Positions 1-9,422 of a DNA stretch of 64,000 nucleotides are shown piece after piece. The position numbers and the translations under genes were made by a program. Position 1 is the stretch's first letter; the number at the start of each line of letters is the position of its first letter. The notes beneath the pieces were generated by a model, which saw nothing but the letters and a program-made list of their open reading frames with translations, did no database searches and was not told the origin of the DNA. The DNA is from Zipacnadum sp036504235 (GTDB lineage Bacteria; Armatimonadota; Zipacnadia; Zipacnadales; Zipacnadaceae): contig DASXVN010000008.1 in NCBI GenBank assembly GCA_036504235.1, forward strand, positions 9,873 through 73,872, read 5' to 3'.

Positions 1-1769
1 AGGAAAGGCCGGTCCCCGGCGGTTATCTCGACCCACGCGTCTGGTTTGGGCTGGACCGCGTTGAGCCAGAAGCAGGCGGAGGTCTCGGGCAGCTTGAGTC
101 CGTGCAGGACGCGGGCCGCGGGCGCTACCATCAGCCGACCGGGCGGATCGAGACGCACCAGGTCAAAGGGAGTAGCGCTGACCTGCACCGGCAGGACGTC
201 GCCCAGCACACTGTTGCGGTAGGCGCCCGCCCCCAGGGAGAACTGGCCGCCCAGCACCAGGAGGCTCCCGCCCGCCTTGACGAACTCCCGCACGGCATCC
301 TGTCCGAAGTCCGTGAGGCTCGGGGCGGTAACGTTATTCAGCACCAGCAGATCCTGCTTGAACATCTCCTCATAGCTGCCGGGGAAGTAGGTCAGGGAGG
401 TACCGGCGAAGGTCTGGGTGAGGTAGGAGTCCTCGATCACCGAGATACCCGCCCGGGTGGCCAGTTCCGGGACCCGGAAGTAGTGGTAGAAGGGACCGCG
501 GCACTCCAGCATCCGAGGCTCGGGCTTGCGGTAGTAGGCCAGGCCGGGGGGCTTGAGGAACTCCTTGACCTTACGGGGCGCCGGGCGGCGGTAGGTCGTG
601 GTACCCGCACCGGCCATCAGATCGAAGCCCTCGCCTTGGCTGCCGGGCCAGTAGTAGGAATAGCTCTCTTGGAGGCTGGCGCCGGCGGCGGAGAGGCCCG
701 TTAGCTCCACGTCACACACCAGTCGCTGGTCCATCTTCACCGGAATCGTCTGCACCTGCCGCTGGGGCTCCCAGGTCAGGTCGCCGCAGGTCAGCGCCGG
801 CAGATCGTGGACTTCGCCGCTGTCCACCCCGCGTAGCTGGGCGGTAAGGCGGACGTCTTTGAGGTTCCCCGCCACCGACCGGCTGAGGGTGTGCGTGATC
901 TCCAGGCGGTCCCCCCGGGGGGTCATGGTCATCCCGGCGATCACCTGCGGGGAGGCGTGGCAGAACCCGGGGAAACCCTTGGTCAGGATCATGTCATACT
1001 CGGTTTCCCACTTGCCGCCCTTCGGCAAGGTCGCGTAGTCATAGGACCATTCGGCCGTCCACGAGTTGTTGCAGTTGTAGAGGAGCTTGAGCCAGTTGTA
1101 GTCCATGAGCCAGACGAGTCCCTCGCCGGTGCTCGTATTCAGGGCGGCCGTCCACCCCTCATAGGGGTTCCTCTCGTAGTCGGTGCCGGTCATGGTCTTG
1201 GTCTGGTCGTCCCAGCCGGTCTCGCTGACCCCGCGGATACTGGGCCGGTAGTAGCGGTTGTGCTCGGGGACGCCGGAGAGGTACATCATGAAGTCCGGCC
1301 ACAACCCCTGCACGGTGGACTGCGCGCCCTCGTTGATCATGCCGAGCTGAACGCGGACCACCGGGCTGCCGCTGGGGAAGGTCATTTTGCGGTAGACGGT
1401 GACGTTCTCTTTGGTGAGGGTGCGGAACTCAAGGACCACTTGCTCGGGGCCCGGGTCGAGGATCTGGTAGGTGTGCTTGATCCAGGCCAGGTCGCTGGTG
1501 GGAAAGCCGACACCCACGAAGACCGTGCGGAACATGCCCCCGTAGCCGGGGAAAATCCACTCTTTATCGCCGTAGCGCGTCTTGAAGGAGGAGGCCGTGG
1601 CTCCACTCTCCGGCGCGAACTCCACGTCGAAGTACCCGTTGCTCACCCGCAGGTGCGTGATCCCGTTGCCCTTGGCTAGCTCCTGGACCTGGACCTGCGC
1701 CCCGGCGGGAGCCGCTAGCGCTCCCGCGAGCAGCAAGCAGCTAGCGAGGAGAGAAAGGTGTAGTCTCAT
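1..1769 (-). CDS. Large secreted protein, mutarotase-like N-terminus and glutamine-amidotransferase-like C-terminus (3' end cut by window edge)
   Basis: The reading frame is open for all 589 codons from an ATG at 1769 to the window edge, so the C-terminus is missing. Residues 1-24 form a signal peptide (MRLHLSLLASCLLLAGALA...). Residues about 30-200 look like a galactose-mutarotase-type beta-sandwich that reads a carbohydrate-like ligand (motifs TYRYGDKEWIFPGYGG-like, FMMYLSG, HNRYY). The last 150 visible residues (LLVLNNVTAP, FVKAGGSLLVLGGQFSLG) resemble the putative glutamine amidotransferase domain PF07090, a ThuA/GATase1-like fold. The start lies 1 bp after the stop of the upstream gene, so the two are probably co-transcribed. 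The product is likely exported. A role in polysaccharide handling is inference from the fold and neighbours; no catalytic residue can be assigned. Confidence 0.7.
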   Translation of the reverse strand, partial: MRLHLSLLASCLLLAGALAAPAGAQVQVQELAKGNGITHLRVSNGYFDVEFAPESGATASSFKTRYGDKEWIFPGYGGMFRTVFVGVGFPTSDLAWIKHTYQILDPGPEQVVLEFRTLTKENVTVYRKMTFPSGSPVVRVQLGMINEGAQSTVQGLWPDFMMYLSGVPEHNRYYRPSIRGVSETGWDDQTKTMTGTDYERNPYEGWTAALNTSTGEGLVWLMDYNWLKLLYNCNNSWTAEWSYDYATLPKGGKWETEYDMILTKGFPGFCHASPQVIAGMTMTPRGDRLEITHTLSRSVAGNLKDVRLTAQLRGVDSGEVHDLPALTCGDLTWEPQRQVQTIPVKMDQRLVCDVELTGLSAAGASLQESYSYYWPGSQGEGFDLMAGAGTTTYRRPAPRKVKEFLKPPGLAYYRKPEPRMLECRGPFYHYFRVPELATRAGISVIEDSYLTQTFAGTSLTYFPGSYEEMFKQDLLVLNNVTAPSLTDFGQDAVREFVKAGGSLLVLGGQFSLGAGAYRNSVLGDVLPVQVSATPFDLVRLDPPGRLMVAPAARVLHGLKLPETSACFWLNAVQPKPDAWVEITAGDRPF

Positions 1770-1770
1770 G

Positions 1771-3582
1771 TTATTCGCCCTCCATCTCGGCGACTACGAT
1801 CGTCCAGAGCTTGAGTTCGGGGACCCTAACGACGCCGTTTTCGACGGGGACCTGTTGGTAGGTCAGGGCCGGGTCGCTGGTCGCCAGCCAGACCCGCAGG
1901 GGCGGCCGCTGGAACTTCACGACCACGTCGGTGAGGGGCGCCGGCAGTTGCTGATTATTGGCGTCCAGGTTGGGCTGGTCGGGACGGTTGATTAGATGCA
2001 CCACTACCTGGCGCTTGCCCCCGGCCAAGGGGCGCTGGTAGACGAAGTCCTTCCACCAGGCCCGGTCCCCAGGCGAGGTGACGGCGACCAGCGACTCGGG
2101 GGCCGGGACGCGCTGGATCCCGCGTCCCCACAGCACCGCCGAGAACCGCGTGGCGAAGCGGAAGAGGTCCTTCTGGATCGGGTAGTGGCTGCCGCCGCGG
2201 TCGCTGGCGCGGTCGAGCGTCGGCCCGGCGAACCACGGATGGTTGCCGCAGGCGAAGACAATCGGGTACTGAATACGATCCACGTTGGGGCACACGTCCC
2301 AGACGCAGGGCATCAGCGGATAGGTGTAGCCCCCGCGCGCCCGCGCCCGGTCCGCTTCCCGATTCAGGAAATCGGCCATCCCCTGCCAGCTATGGGTGGG
2401 CGCGGTGGACAGCCAGGCGCCGCGGATCGGCTCGTAGCCAACGCCGCCCCCGCCGCGACATTCCTCGTCAAGGTCGGCGGCATCGGTTCCCGAGTTGTAC
2501 ATGAAGAGGTAGTTGGGAAAGAGCTTGGTGATCGTCGAGCGAACGGTCCGGGTGTTGAGCCGCTCCACCGCCGCGGCGGCCTCGCCGGAGGGGATACGTT
2601 TGCCGGTAACATCGTAGGAGCCGGGCGGATAGAGCAGGTAGTGCCCGTCGAAACGCACGCCGTCCCAGCCGAACATCCGGGTGCTGGCGATGATCTGCTG
2701 GAGGCCGAAGTCCACGGTCTCGCGGCGGGTGAAGTTAGGGAAGGCCGAGACGGCCCAACCGGCCATGACGCTGGTGGCGCGATGATCGGGGTTCCGCTGC
2801 CAGTCCATTTTCGGGATGTCCGGGCCCAGCGCGATCTCACCATCGTCACCGTACATGAACCAGTCCGGGTGGCGGCGGGCCAACTCGCCGGCGGTCAGCG
2901 AATAGGCGTAACCGGCCGCGTAGCACATGACCTTGAGTCCCTGCCGGTGCGCCTGGGCGATAGCGTGGCGCACCGCCGCCTTCTGCACCCAGCCGTAGAC
3001 ACTGGGCCACTCGTCCCCCGCGGGCGCCAGATTGGCGTAGGTATCCGGCGGCCACCCGAAATACTCATAGAAGTTACCGTAGCAGGACCGGCCCCGCAGG
3101 ACGTCGGCCGTGAGAGCATCGAGGTTGGCCGGGCTGGTACTGAAGAAGTTGCCCGAGGAGCCGCCCCCCGCGTAGATACCGACGCGCTGCATTTCGCGGG
3201 TGGGACAGACGTTGAAGTACTCGCTGCCGCCGGCGAGGCGCTGGTCCCCGACGAACAGGTCCGCCCGCGCCTCGCAGCCCAGCACGTCGAGGGTCTTCCA
3301 CAAGGCCCTCACGCGCTGCTGCTGTTCAGGACCGACCAGGAAGGGCTGGTCCAGGACGGTCTGGGCCTCCGCCATCTCCCAGAGGACCTTGACCGTCAGG
3401 CGGCCCTGCACCGGCTGCTTTCCGGGGTTGACCACCGTCACGTCCAGGTTCGCCGTCTGGCCCGGATCGTAGAGGAGCTTATCGGGCCAGACAGAGACTG
3501 TTACCTGGTCCTGCGCGAAAGCCCTCCCGGCCAGACAGAGGAGGCCGCAGACCACCACCATAGCGAGCTTTCCCAAGTTCAT
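1771..3582 (-). CDS. Secreted glycosidase-like TIM-barrel protein
   Basis: The ATG at 3582 is preceded by an AGGAG box about 8 nt upstream; an in-frame ATG at 3609 is upstream of it and lacks such a site. The protein is 603 residues with a signal peptide ending near AGRAFAQ. Residues about 25-125 are an Ig-like beta domain (LYDPGQTANLDVTVVNPG), about 135-480 a TIM barrel, and the rest a C-terminal beta domain. The segment GWDGVRFDGHY places Asp312 at the end of a barrel strand, where GH13/GH31/GH36 clan enzymes carry their nucleophile. I cannot name the family or substrate. It is followed after 1 bp by another secreted protein, suggesting a two-gene exported carbohydrate module. Confidence 0.75.
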   Translation of the reverse strand: MNLGKLAMVVVCGLLCLAGRAFAQDQVTVSVWPDKLLYDPGQTANLDVTVVNPGKQPVQGRLTVKVLWEMAEAQTVLDQPFLVGPEQQQRVRALWKTLDVLGCEARADLFVGDQRLAGGSEYFNVCPTREMQRVGIYAGGGSSGNFFSTSPANLDALTADVLRGRSCYGNFYEYFGWPPDTYANLAPAGDEWPSVYGWVQKAAVRHAIAQAHRQGLKVMCYAAGYAYSLTAGELARRHPDWFMYGDDGEIALGPDIPKMDWQRNPDHRATSVMAGWAVSAFPNFTRRETVDFGLQQIIASTRMFGWDGVRFDGHYLLYPPGSYDVTGKRIPSGEAAAAVERLNTRTVRSTITKLFPNYLFMYNSGTDAADLDEECRGGGGVGYEPIRGAWLSTAPTHSWQGMADFLNREADRARARGGYTYPLMPCVWDVCPNVDRIQYPIVFACGNHPWFAGPTLDRASDRGGSHYPIQKDLFRFATRFSAVLWGRGIQRVPAPESLVAVTSPGDRAWWKDFVYQRPLAGGKRQVVVHLINRPDQPNLDANNQQLPAPLTDVVVKFQRPPLRVWLATSDPALTYQQVPVENGVVRVPELKLWTIVVAEMEGE

Positions 3583-3918
3583 TGCCGATTCTCCTGCCTT
3601 TCTCGTCAAGCGGACTCCCGAGAACCGGGAGCGGTCGAGAGCCGCGGGGGGCAGCCTCCTCTGGAAAGTGCGCTGGGAGTCGAGTGAATCCCTTCTTTTG
3701 CGTCGCCCACCTCGCCGGGCGCGCGGGGATGACCTCGCCTTGAGGAACGATAGGTTGGCGACAGCGGGATATGAGTCCCCGCCCTACAAACGACGAACGG
3801 CTCGGTCCCGCTTTCTGCCCGGCCTCGAAAAGAACCCGAAACAATCCTCCGGTAGACTGTGACACACACTCGAAGCATTAGCCTGGGGCTGGGTGCTTCC
3901 GGGAATGAGGGGATGAGG
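3583..3918. other. Divergent intergenic region
   Basis: 336 bp between the minus-strand secreted protein and the plus-strand ammonium transporter. I see no convincing gene. Around 3765-3800 it holds a half copy of the CCCCGCCCTAC repeat that is found complete at 35661, 58064 and 60264. Promoters for both genes must lie here, but I could not identify convincing -35/-10 pairs. Confidence 0.5.
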
Positions 3919-5361
3919 ATGAAGCGGAAGATGTTACTGGCGGCGGCGGCGCTGGTCGTGGTCGCGGGAGCCCTGGTGGCCCTGGGGCGCGAACTGGGTC
4001 CGGGACTGCCGCAGTCCATTGAGGGGATGAACCCGGCGGACATCGCCTGGGTGTCAATCTCGGCCGGGCTGGTCATGCTCATGACCCCGGCGCTGGGGTT
4101 CTTTTACGGGGGGCTGGTGCGGCAGAAGAACCTGGTCTCCACCGTCGTGCAGTGCTTCACCATCTTCGCGGTGGCCTGCGTAGTGTGGACGCTGTGGGGT
4201 TACACGCTGGCCTTCGCGCCCTCCGCCGGGGGGATGGGGCTCATCGGCGGGTTCAAGCATCTGTTCCTGCGCGGCATCGGCCTGGCGCCGGACCTCGCTT
4301 ATACCGACAAGGTCCCGGCGCTGTCCTTCTACTTCTTCCAGATGAAATTCGCGGCCATTACGCCGGCGCTGATCGTGGGGGCCATCGCGGAGCGCATCCG
4401 CTTCCGCTCGGTGCTGGTCTTCATCATCGTCTGGGCGACGGTGGTCTACGCGCCGGTCGCGCACTGGGTCTGGGGCGACGGCGGCTGGCTGCGGCAGCTC
4501 GGCACGCTGGATTTCGCCGGCGGCATCGTCGTCCATCTCCTGGCCGGCGTCTCCGCGCTCGCCGCGGCGCTGGTCGTGGGTCGGCGACGGGCCACGGGGC
4601 CCGAGGAGGCCACGGGACCGGCCAACGTGCCCTTCGTCATCCTGGGCGCGGCGCTGCTCTGGTTCGGCTGGTTTGGCTTCAACGCGGGCAGCGCGCTGGC
4701 CATGAACGGCGTGGCCGTCAACACCCTGGTGACCACCAATACGGCGGCCTGTTTCGCCTGCGTCGCCTGGATGCTCATTGACTGGTACCTGGTCGGCAAG
4801 CCCACAGCCACGGGCGCGGCAATCGGCGCGGTCTGCGGCCTGGGGGCCATCACGCCGGCCTCCGGGTACGTCAATATCTACGCGGCGATGGTCATCGGCC
4901 TGGTCGCCGGGGCGGTCTGCAACTTCGTGATGGTGCTGATGAAGCGCAGCCGGCTGGACGACACGCTGGACGTGTTCGCCTGCCACGGAGTCGGCGGGTT
5001 CTGGGGCTCGCTGGCTACCGGCTTGTTCGCCCAGAAACTGATGAACCCCGCGGGCGCCGACGGTCTGTTCTACGGCAACCCCCACCAGTTTCTCATCCAG
5101 CTTTTCGCCGTGGGCGTCGCCGCGGCCTGGGGCTTTGTGATGACGATAGTGGTGCTCAAGCTGATCGAGCGGGTGATGGGGCTGCGGGTCACGGCCGAGG
5201 AGGAGGCGCAGGGGCTGGACGTAACCCAGCACGGCGAGCAGGCCTACGGCGGCCTGGTCTGGTACGTGCCCTCGGTGGTGTCGCCCCGCGAGAGCGATGA
5301 GCCGATCCGGCCGCAGGTACGGTACACGTACCAAAAGAAGGGGCCGGGGGGCCGCGCCTAG
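3919..5361 (+). CDS. amt: Ammonium transporter (Amt/MEP/Rh family)
   Basis: Conducts ammonium/ammonia across the inner membrane and supplies nitrogen to glutamine and glutamate synthesis. The chosen ATG (MKRKMLL) follows AGGGG by 6 nt; in-frame ATGs at 3913 and 3859 are alternatives. The 480-residue product has a cleavable-looking N-terminal hydrophobic segment and then about 11 membrane helices. Family hallmarks are TPALGFFYGGLVRQKN, the first pore histidine in GGIVVHLLAGVSA, and the second in CHGVGGFWGSLATG, so both twin-His residues are present. No glnB/glnK lies beside it, which is unusual because amt and glnK are commonly linked. It converges on the glutamate synthase operon and shares a terminator with it. 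Confidence 0.95.
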   Translation: MKRKMLLAAAALVVVAGALVALGRELGPGLPQSIEGMNPADIAWVSISAGLVMLMTPALGFFYGGLVRQKNLVSTVVQCFTIFAVACVVWTLWGYTLAFAPSAGGMGLIGGFKHLFLRGIGLAPDLAYTDKVPALSFYFFQMKFAAITPALIVGAIAERIRFRSVLVFIIVWATVVYAPVAHWVWGDGGWLRQLGTLDFAGGIVVHLLAGVSALAAALVVGRRRATGPEEATGPANVPFVILGAALLWFGWFGFNAGSALAMNGVAVNTLVTTNTAACFACVAWMLIDWYLVGKPTATGAAIGAVCGLGAITPASGYVNIYAAMVIGLVAGAVCNFVMVLMKRSRLDDTLDVFACHGVGGFWGSLATGLFAQKLMNPAGADGLFYGNPHQFLIQLFAVGVAAAWGFVMTIVVLKLIERVMGLRVTAEEEAQGLDVTQHGEQAYGGLVWYVPSVVSPRESDEPIRPQVRYTYQKKGPGGRA

Positions 5362-5388
5362 CGCGGGCCACTCACTGGCGACCAAACG

Positions 5389-5417
5389 AAAACGGCGTCC
5401 CCTCGGGGACGCCGTTT
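5389..5417. terminator. Bidirectional intrinsic terminator between amt and glutamate synthase operon
   Basis: A near-perfect hairpin, AAACGGCGTCCCC against GGGGACGCCGTTT, with 12-13 paired bases and a very short loop. An A-run precedes and TTT follows, so it can read as a terminator on either strand. It sits exactly between two convergent stop codons (5361 and 5443). Confidence 0.85.
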
Positions 5418-5442
5418 GTGTTTGCGGGTAAGATCGGCCTGG

Positions 5443-6177
5443 CTAGTACGCGTACAGCCGGCCGTGGGGGCGGGCGGAGGCGGCGCGCAGCTTGAGGAAG
5501 GGCTTGCTCATGATCTCCTCTAGCGACAGGCCCAGCGCCTCACAGTAGCTGGTGAGGATCGACTGGAGCTGCTCCAGGTCCTCCTCGGTCAGTTCCTCTA
5601 CCGCTACGCCCTTGCCGATGTGCGCCTCGGGAACCGTGCCGCGCACAAACATCGCGCCGCCGTGCATCCCACTGCCGCAGTAGCGACCAACCAACGGCTC
5701 GTCCGCGGGGGTGTCGAGGCCCAGGATGACCAGCTTGCCGCCGGCCATGTACTCGCCGGCAAAGTCCTTGACGCGCCCGCCGATGACGATGGTGGGCTCC
5801 TTGTCCAGGTAGGACTTCATGTGGATGCCGATGCGGTAGCCGGCGTTGCCGCGCACGTAGACCGAGCCGCCGCGCATGGAGTAGCCCAGCACGTCGCCGG
5901 CGAGGCCGGGTACGACGATCAGGCCGTCGTCCATGGTGTTCGCGACCGCGTCCTGGACGTTACCCTCGCAGTAGAGGCGGGGGCCGCTCATGAAGGAGCC
6001 CAGATCATTGCCGGGAATGCCGCTGATGCGGATGGTCACCGGCGCGGTGATTCCAGTGCCGATGTAGCGGTGGCCGCAGACGTTGACCAGGTCAAACTCG
6101 GTCTCGCCGGCGGCGATGCCAGCCTTGATGGCGGCATTCAGGGTCTGATGCGAGTAGTTGGCGGCGTCAATGGTCAT
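5443..6177 (-). CDS. Glutamate synthase, GXGXG (alpha-subunit C-terminal) domain protein
   Basis: This stand-alone 244-residue protein equals the C-terminal third of the large subunit of bacterial glutamate synthase, the structural GXGXG beta-helix. Repeats typical of the domain are visible: GHRYIGTGI, DGLIVVPGLAGDVLGYSMRGG, GRVKDFAGEYMAGG and GRYCGSGMHGGAMFVRG. It forms the complex with the amidotransferase and FMN subunits encoded upstream in the same operon. Its ATG overlaps the stop of the flavoprotein gene by 4 bp (ATGA), which points to translational coupling. This split arrangement is known from archaea, Thermotogae and Clostridia. Confidence 0.92.
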   Translation of the reverse strand: MTIDAANYSHQTLNAAIKAGIAAGETEFDLVNVCGHRYIGTGITAPVTIRISGIPGNDLGSFMSGPRLYCEGNVQDAVANTMDDGLIVVPGLAGDVLGYSMRGGSVYVRGNAGYRIGIHMKSYLDKEPTIVIGGRVKDFAGEYMAGGKLVILGLDTPADEPLVGRYCGSGMHGGAMFVRGTVPEAHIGKGVAVEELTEEDLEQLQSILTSYCEALGLSLEEIMSKPFLKLRAASARPHGRLYAY

Positions 6178-7463
6178 ACTTCAATCCCTGGTCCCATGAC
6201 TTGGTGGAGGCGGTAGTCCTTGGGCAGCGACAGCATGCCGAGGTCTCGCCCGATAAGCTTATGCTTGAAATCGCTGACGTCAATCGCGTCGCGAATCAGG
6301 CCGGTGATGATCCCGGCGCGGTCAATGTCACCGACGAAGATAGCGCCGACGATCTTGCCGTCCCGGATGACGATGCGGCGGTAGTCGCGACCGTTGGCGG
6401 AGGTCGACTCGAGCACCTCATCGCCGGGCGCGGCGTTGGTGAGGCCCACCGAGATGGTCGGCAGGCCGCAGATCTGAATGGAGTTCATGGCGACGCTGCC
6501 CTCGTAGGCCGTGTCGCTGCCGGCCATGTTGGCCCCGGCGACCTGCCCCTGGAGGTACGCGCTGGGCCAGATGGCGACCGGGCGGGACTCGCCGAGCAGC
6601 ACGTCATAGCCCTCGGCGACATCGCCGGCCGCGTAGACGTCCGGCAGTGAGGTCTGCATGTGGTCGTTCACGATGACGCCGCGTTTGACCGCGCAACCCG
6701 CGGCCTGCGCCAGGGTGGTGTTGGGCCGCACCCCAATAGCCATAATCACAAGTTGGGCGGGCAGCGTCTCGCCGCTGTCCAGTTGGACGCCGACGACGCC
6801 GACTTCCGAGCCCCCTAGGCCGGTCGCGCCGGTGGAGGTCACAACTCGGACCCCGCCATCTGCCAGCGCGCGGCGGGCGGCGACGGAACCCTTCTCGTCC
6901 AGCGCCTGGGCCAGCACGCGGTCGAGCAACTCCACGATGGTGGTCTTGATGCCGAGCTTGACCAGCGCCTCAGCAGTCTTGACGCCAATCATGCCGCCGC
7001 CGACGACGACGGCCTCGTTGACCTGGCGATGCTCCAGGTACTCGCGGACGCGGCACATGTCCTCGTAGCGGGTGAAGGTGTAGACGCCGGCCAAGTCCAC
7101 GCCGGGGAGGGGCGGAACGATGGGCGTGCCGCCGGTGGCCAGCAGCAGCTTGCCATAGCCGATAGTCGTCCCGTCGGCCAGCACGACCTCGTGGGCCTCC
7201 GGGCGCAGCTCGGTGACTTCCGCGCCCAGCAGCGTCTCTACCTTCATCCGCTCGTAGAAATCAGCGGGGCGGTAGGCGAGCTGCTCTTCCGGGATCTTAC
7301 CGGCTAGCACGTAGGTGATGAGCGGGGCGCAGTAGGCGGCCTGCGGCTCGCGCGAGATAACGGCCAGCGTCCCCTCCATGTCCTGGGTCCGCAGGGACTC
7401 CACGGCCGCCACGGCGGCGGTCGAGTTGCCGACGATCACATAGTCGTAGCGTTTGTCACTCAT
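6174..7463 (-). CDS. FAD/NAD(P)-dependent oxidoreductase of the glutamate synthase operon
   Basis: The 429-residue flavoprotein probably feeds electrons from NAD(P)H to the ferredoxin-like and FMN subunits of glutamate synthase. It has an N-terminal FAD dinucleotide fold (YDYVIVGNSTAAVAA, with an Asn-Ser variant of GxGxxG), a central NAD(P) fold (VVVGGGMIGVKTAEAL) and the FAD-binding VYAAGDVAEG near residue 270. It has no redox-active CxxxxC pair, so it belongs with NAD(P)H-nitrite/rubredoxin reductase-like enzymes rather than disulfide reductases. It overlaps the Fe-S gene upstream by 8 bp and the GXGXG gene downstream by 4 bp. The electron-donor role is inference from gene order. Confidence 0.88.
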   Translation of the reverse strand: MSDKRYDYVIVGNSTAAVAAVESLRTQDMEGTLAVISREPQAAYCAPLITYVLAGKIPEEQLAYRPADFYERMKVETLLGAEVTELRPEAHEVVLADGTTIGYGKLLLATGGTPIVPPLPGVDLAGVYTFTRYEDMCRVREYLEHRQVNEAVVVGGGMIGVKTAEALVKLGIKTTIVELLDRVLAQALDEKGSVAARRALADGGVRVVTSTGATGLGGSEVGVVGVQLDSGETLPAQLVIMAIGVRPNTTLAQAAGCAVKRGVIVNDHMQTSLPDVYAAGDVAEGYDVLLGESRPVAIWPSAYLQGQVAGANMAGSDTAYEGSVAMNSIQICGLPTISVGLTNAAPGDEVLESTSANGRDYRRIVIRDGKIVGAIFVGDIDRAGIITGLIRDAIDVSDFKHKLIGRDLGMLSLPKDYRLHQVMGPGIEV

Positions 7464-7890
7464 AGATCAGGGCCTCATTCGGGCAGTGGGCCACGCAGGC
7501 CGGAGCGTCCTCGCCTCCGCACAGGTCACACTTGGAGACGACCTTGCCCTTCTCGATATCAATGTGGATGCCGCCGAAGGGGCACATCATCACGCAACTC
7601 CAGCAGCCCACACACTTGTCTTTGTCGTGGCTAACCACGCCGGTGGCCGGGTCGCGGGTCATGGCCCCAGCGATGCAGGCGGCCACGCAGGGGGCGTCCT
7701 CGCAGTGCCGGCACTGGAGGGCGAAGGAAAGGGCGCCGTCTTCCTCCACGCGGCAGGCAGGCTCGGGACGGTTCTCCTCGTCGGCGAAGGCCTTCACCAG
7801 GGTCTGGTGGCCGGAGTGCTCCAAGATGCAATAGATCTCGCACAAACGGCAGCCGATGCAGTGTTCCTCTTTAGCGTAAATGCGTTTCAT
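7456..7890 (-). CDS. Four-cluster ferredoxin-type electron transfer subunit
   Basis: The 144-residue protein has four cysteine groups like HycB/DmsB-type subunits: CIGCRLCEIYC near residue 10, CRHCEDAPCVAAC in the middle, CVGCWSCVMMC after it, and CDLCGGEDAPACVAHC near the C-terminus. These should hold up to four [4Fe-4S] clusters. It lies between the FMN-domain gene and the flavoprotein gene and overlaps the latter, so it most likely passes electrons between flavoprotein and glutamate synthase core. It has no twin-arginine or other signal peptide, which fits a cytoplasmic complex. Confidence 0.88.
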   Translation of the reverse strand: MKRIYAKEEHCIGCRLCEIYCILEHSGHQTLVKAFADEENRPEPACRVEEDGALSFALQCRHCEDAPCVAACIAGAMTRDPATGVVSHDKDKCVGCWSCVMMCPFGGIHIDIEKGKVVSKCDLCGGEDAPACVAHCPNEALIYE

Positions 7891-7916
7891 ATCAGTTCTC
7901 CCGTGGCGGACGCAGC

Positions 7917-9422
7917 CTAGCGGCCCGCCGGGCTCACCCCGAGGATCTCCAGTTCCTGGGCGGACATCTCAATGCCGCGGAGCATCTCGCGGTTGCCGCG
8001 CAGGCTGTCAATGGAGTTCATGCCCATGCCGCCGAGCATTTCCTTCATCTCCAGGGACCAGGCGCGCAGCAGGTTTTTGAGCCGCTTGACGCCGATCTCG
8101 GGATTGAGGCGCTTGGTCAGGTAGGGGTCCTGCGTGGCGATGCCCCAGGTGCACTTGCCGGTGTAGCACTTCTGGCACATGTGGCAGCCGAGGGCCACCA
8201 GGGCGGAGCTGCCGAGGTACACGGCGTCCGCGCCCAGGGCGATGGCCTTCATGATGTCGGCGCTATTGCGGAAGCCGCCGGCGGCCACGAGCGAGGCCTG
8301 GTGGCGGATGCCTTCCTTGCGCAGTTGGGCGTCCACCGCGGCCAGCGCGAACTCGATGGGGATACCCACGTTATCGCGAATCATGGTCGGGGCGGCGCCG
8401 GTGCCGCCGCGGATACCGTCAATGGCCACAATGTCGGCCCCCGCGCGAACCGCGCCGCTGGCGATGGGCACGATGTTGTGGACCGCCGCGATCTTGACGG
8501 AAATCGGCTTGGTGTAATTGGTGGACTCTTTCAGCGCCCAGATGAGCTGCTTGAGGTCCTCAATCGAGTAGATATCATGGTGCGGAGCTGGCGAAATCGC
8601 GTCGGCGCCCTGCGGGATCATGCGGGTGGCGGAAACCTCCGCGGAGACCTTCTCGCCGGGCAAGTGCCCGCCGATGCCGGGCTTGGCGCCCTGGCCGATC
8701 TTGATCTCCACCGCCGCCGAATTCGCCAGATAGTCCGGGGTGACGCCGAAGCGCCCGGAGGCCACCTGCACGATGGCGTTAGCGCCGTACTGGCGCAAAG
8801 AGGCGTGCAGGCCGCCTTCTCCGGTGTTGAAGTACGTTCCCGACTCCGCGGCGGCCCGCGCCATGGACATGGCGGTGCTCAGGCTGATGGAGCCGAAAGA
8901 CATGGCCGAGAACATCACCGGCAGCTCGAGACGAAGCTGCGGGGGCATCGCGGTGACCGGGCGGCCCTGCTCGTCAAACTCCACCTGATTGGGCTTGCTG
9001 CCGAGGTAGGTACGCAACTCCATCGGCTCGCGGAGCGGGTCAATCGAAGGGTTGGTGACCTGCGAGGCGTTCAGGAACATCCGGTCCCAGTACACGGGGA
9101 AGGGCTTGTCCGCGCCCATGCCGGTGAGCAGCATGCCGCCGGTCTCCGCCTGCTTGGCGATGCCGGCGCGGGTGGCGGTGGTCCAGATGGCGTGCCGGCG
9201 GCCCTGCTCGGGCCGCTGCACCACCTGGAGCGCGTGCGTCGGGCAGAGGGTCACGCAGCGCTGGCAGCCCACGCAGGAGTTGTCGTCGCTGCTGATGCTC
9301 CCGTCGTCGGGGTTGATGTTCTGCCCCGAGAAAGAGCACTGGCGAGTGCAGACGCCACACTTGATACACAGGTCCGGATTGCGCCGGATCTCAAATTCAG
9401 CGGGAATTAGCGAGAGAGGCAA
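7917..9422 (-). CDS. Glutamate synthase FMN-binding domain protein with N-terminal ferredoxin
   Basis: This is the synthase core, which makes glutamate from 2-oxoglutarate and the ammonia channelled from the amidotransferase. Residues 15-70 hold two [4Fe-4S] motifs (CIKCGVCTRQC, CVGCQRCVTLC). The barrel shows GQGAKPGIGGHLPGEKV and ADIVAIDGIRGGTGAAP. The 3Fe-4S-type cysteines are in GCHMCQKCYTGKC. At 501 residues it matches the archaeal-type stand-alone form. It overlaps the amidotransferase gene by 26 bp and is followed after 26 bp by the ferredoxin gene. Confidence 0.95.
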   Translation of the reverse strand: MPLSLIPAEFEIRRNPDLCIKCGVCTRQCSFSGQNINPDDGSISSDDNSCVGCQRCVTLCPTHALQVVQRPEQGRRHAIWTTATRAGIAKQAETGGMLLTGMGADKPFPVYWDRMFLNASQVTNPSIDPLREPMELRTYLGSKPNQVEFDEQGRPVTAMPPQLRLELPVMFSAMSFGSISLSTAMSMARAAAESGTYFNTGEGGLHASLRQYGANAIVQVASGRFGVTPDYLANSAAVEIKIGQGAKPGIGGHLPGEKVSAEVSATRMIPQGADAISPAPHHDIYSIEDLKQLIWALKESTNYTKPISVKIAAVHNIVPIASGAVRAGADIVAIDGIRGGTGAAPTMIRDNVGIPIEFALAAVDAQLRKEGIRHQASLVAAGGFRNSADIMKAIALGADAVYLGSSALVALGCHMCQKCYTGKCTWGIATQDPYLTKRLNPEIGVKRLKNLLRAWSLEMKEMLGGMGMNSIDSLRGNREMLRGIEMSAQELEILGVSPAGR